From Amia ocellicauda (Eukaryota; Chordata; Actinopteri; Amiiformes; Amiidae): a stretch of 64,000 nt of DNA. Positions 63,690-64,000 of the stretch are shown in pieces; within the stretch, counting starts at the first letter, position 1, and the number at the start of each line of letters is the position of its first letter. The stretch is taken from assembly GCF_036373705.1 (NCBI RefSeq), contig NC_089863.1:21549119-21613118 (forward strand), given 5' to 3'. Position numbers and translations under genes: made by a program. The notes under the pieces were generated by a model. It ran no database searches, had not been told where the DNA came from, and was given only the letters and a program-made list of their open reading frames with translations.

Positions 63690-64000
63690 CGGACAAGCCG
63701 TGAAGCCGCAGAAAGCAGCATCCTTGTGTCGCAAAGGTGTTTCACAAGCGCACTTCCTGTGGAAAAATACCAAGAAGTCGGCGACGATGAATCACTCCGT
63801 CACACTGTCTCTTTAAAAACTTTCTTGGAATTATACATGACGTCAACAAAAGCGCTCCGCCCACCCGGATCAACCTACCTTGACTATGGAGGCGGGACTT
63901 AAAACCCCTCCCACTAACGCCCGCCCTCTCCCCCCAAACGACATCTCCAATTGGATGAAAGGGTTGTCCTTCAGAGCGGCAGTCGTCCTCCAATTGGTCG
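63690..64000. promoter_or_regulatory. Promoter-like sequence at the window edge
   Basis: Has a palindromic TGACGTCA at 63838-63845, CCAATTGG at about 63948 and 63991, and GC-rich boxes (GGAGGCGGGAC near 63889). Suggests a transcription start at or just beyond the edge; direction unknown. Confidence 0.4.

Overview
This is a vertebrate nuclear genome window, most likely from a ray-finned fish. The evidence is multi-exon genes with GT-AG introns, fish-type hAT and Harbinger DNA transposon remnants, a SINE/LINE-like family ending in the 'GTCGCCCTGGATAAGG...(TAA)n' tail, and very abundant CT/GA and CA/GT microsatellites and minisatellites. The repeats resemble those of non-teleost or early-branching ray-finned fishes such as sturgeons, gars or bowfin, but that placement is inference.

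Layout. (1) 1-16.6 kb (+): the 3' part of CELF3. Eleven coding exons run from the second half of RRM1 to the stop codon; the first roughly 50 residues must lie upstream of the window, so the 4.2-kb satellite that opens the window sits in a CELF3 intron. (2) 16.6-21.2 kb: probable CELF3 3' UTR, ending near an AATAAA signal. (3) 22.4-23.07 kb: a GC-rich island with a splice donor, the likely promoter and 5' non-coding exon of CERS2. (4) 23.07-32.44 kb: a 9.4-kb first intron holding several hAT-type elements, two with target-site duplications. (5) 32.44-38.15 kb (+): CERS2, ten coding exons that join in phase into a complete 400-residue ceramide synthase; its last intron carries a 2.43-kb hAT-like element. 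(6) 43.09-57.40 kb (-): SETDB1, 23 coding exons that join in phase into a complete 1448-residue histone H3K9 methyltransferase, convergent with CERS2. (7) 58.1-58.7 kb: the SETDB1 upstream region, with four CCAAT boxes and a TATA box facing away from SETDB1. (8) 61.29-61.47 kb (-): a complete single-exon 59-residue cortexin-domain membrane microprotein. (9) 63.7-64.0 kb: promoter-like sequence at the window edge.

CELF3, CERS2 and SETDB1 also lie in human 1q21.3, with CERS2 and SETDB1 convergent there, so the window is a conserved syntenic block rather than a functional operon. The products act separately: neuronal RNA processing, very-long-chain ceramide synthesis, heterochromatin silencing and a small neuronal-type membrane protein. 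Exon boundaries were worked out by hand from splice sites, reading phase and remembered family sequences. All internal phases agree and both complete reading frames are multiples of three.

The most unusual content is non-coding: an array open in all three minus-strand frames, higher-order minisatellites, UGU-dense introns inside a gene for a UGU-binding protein, tandem decoy 5' splice sites after the CELF3 stop codon, an inverted copy of SETDB1 upstream sequence inside a SETDB1 intron, and an evenly spaced CCAAT array plus TATA box pointing into a repetitive reading frame.
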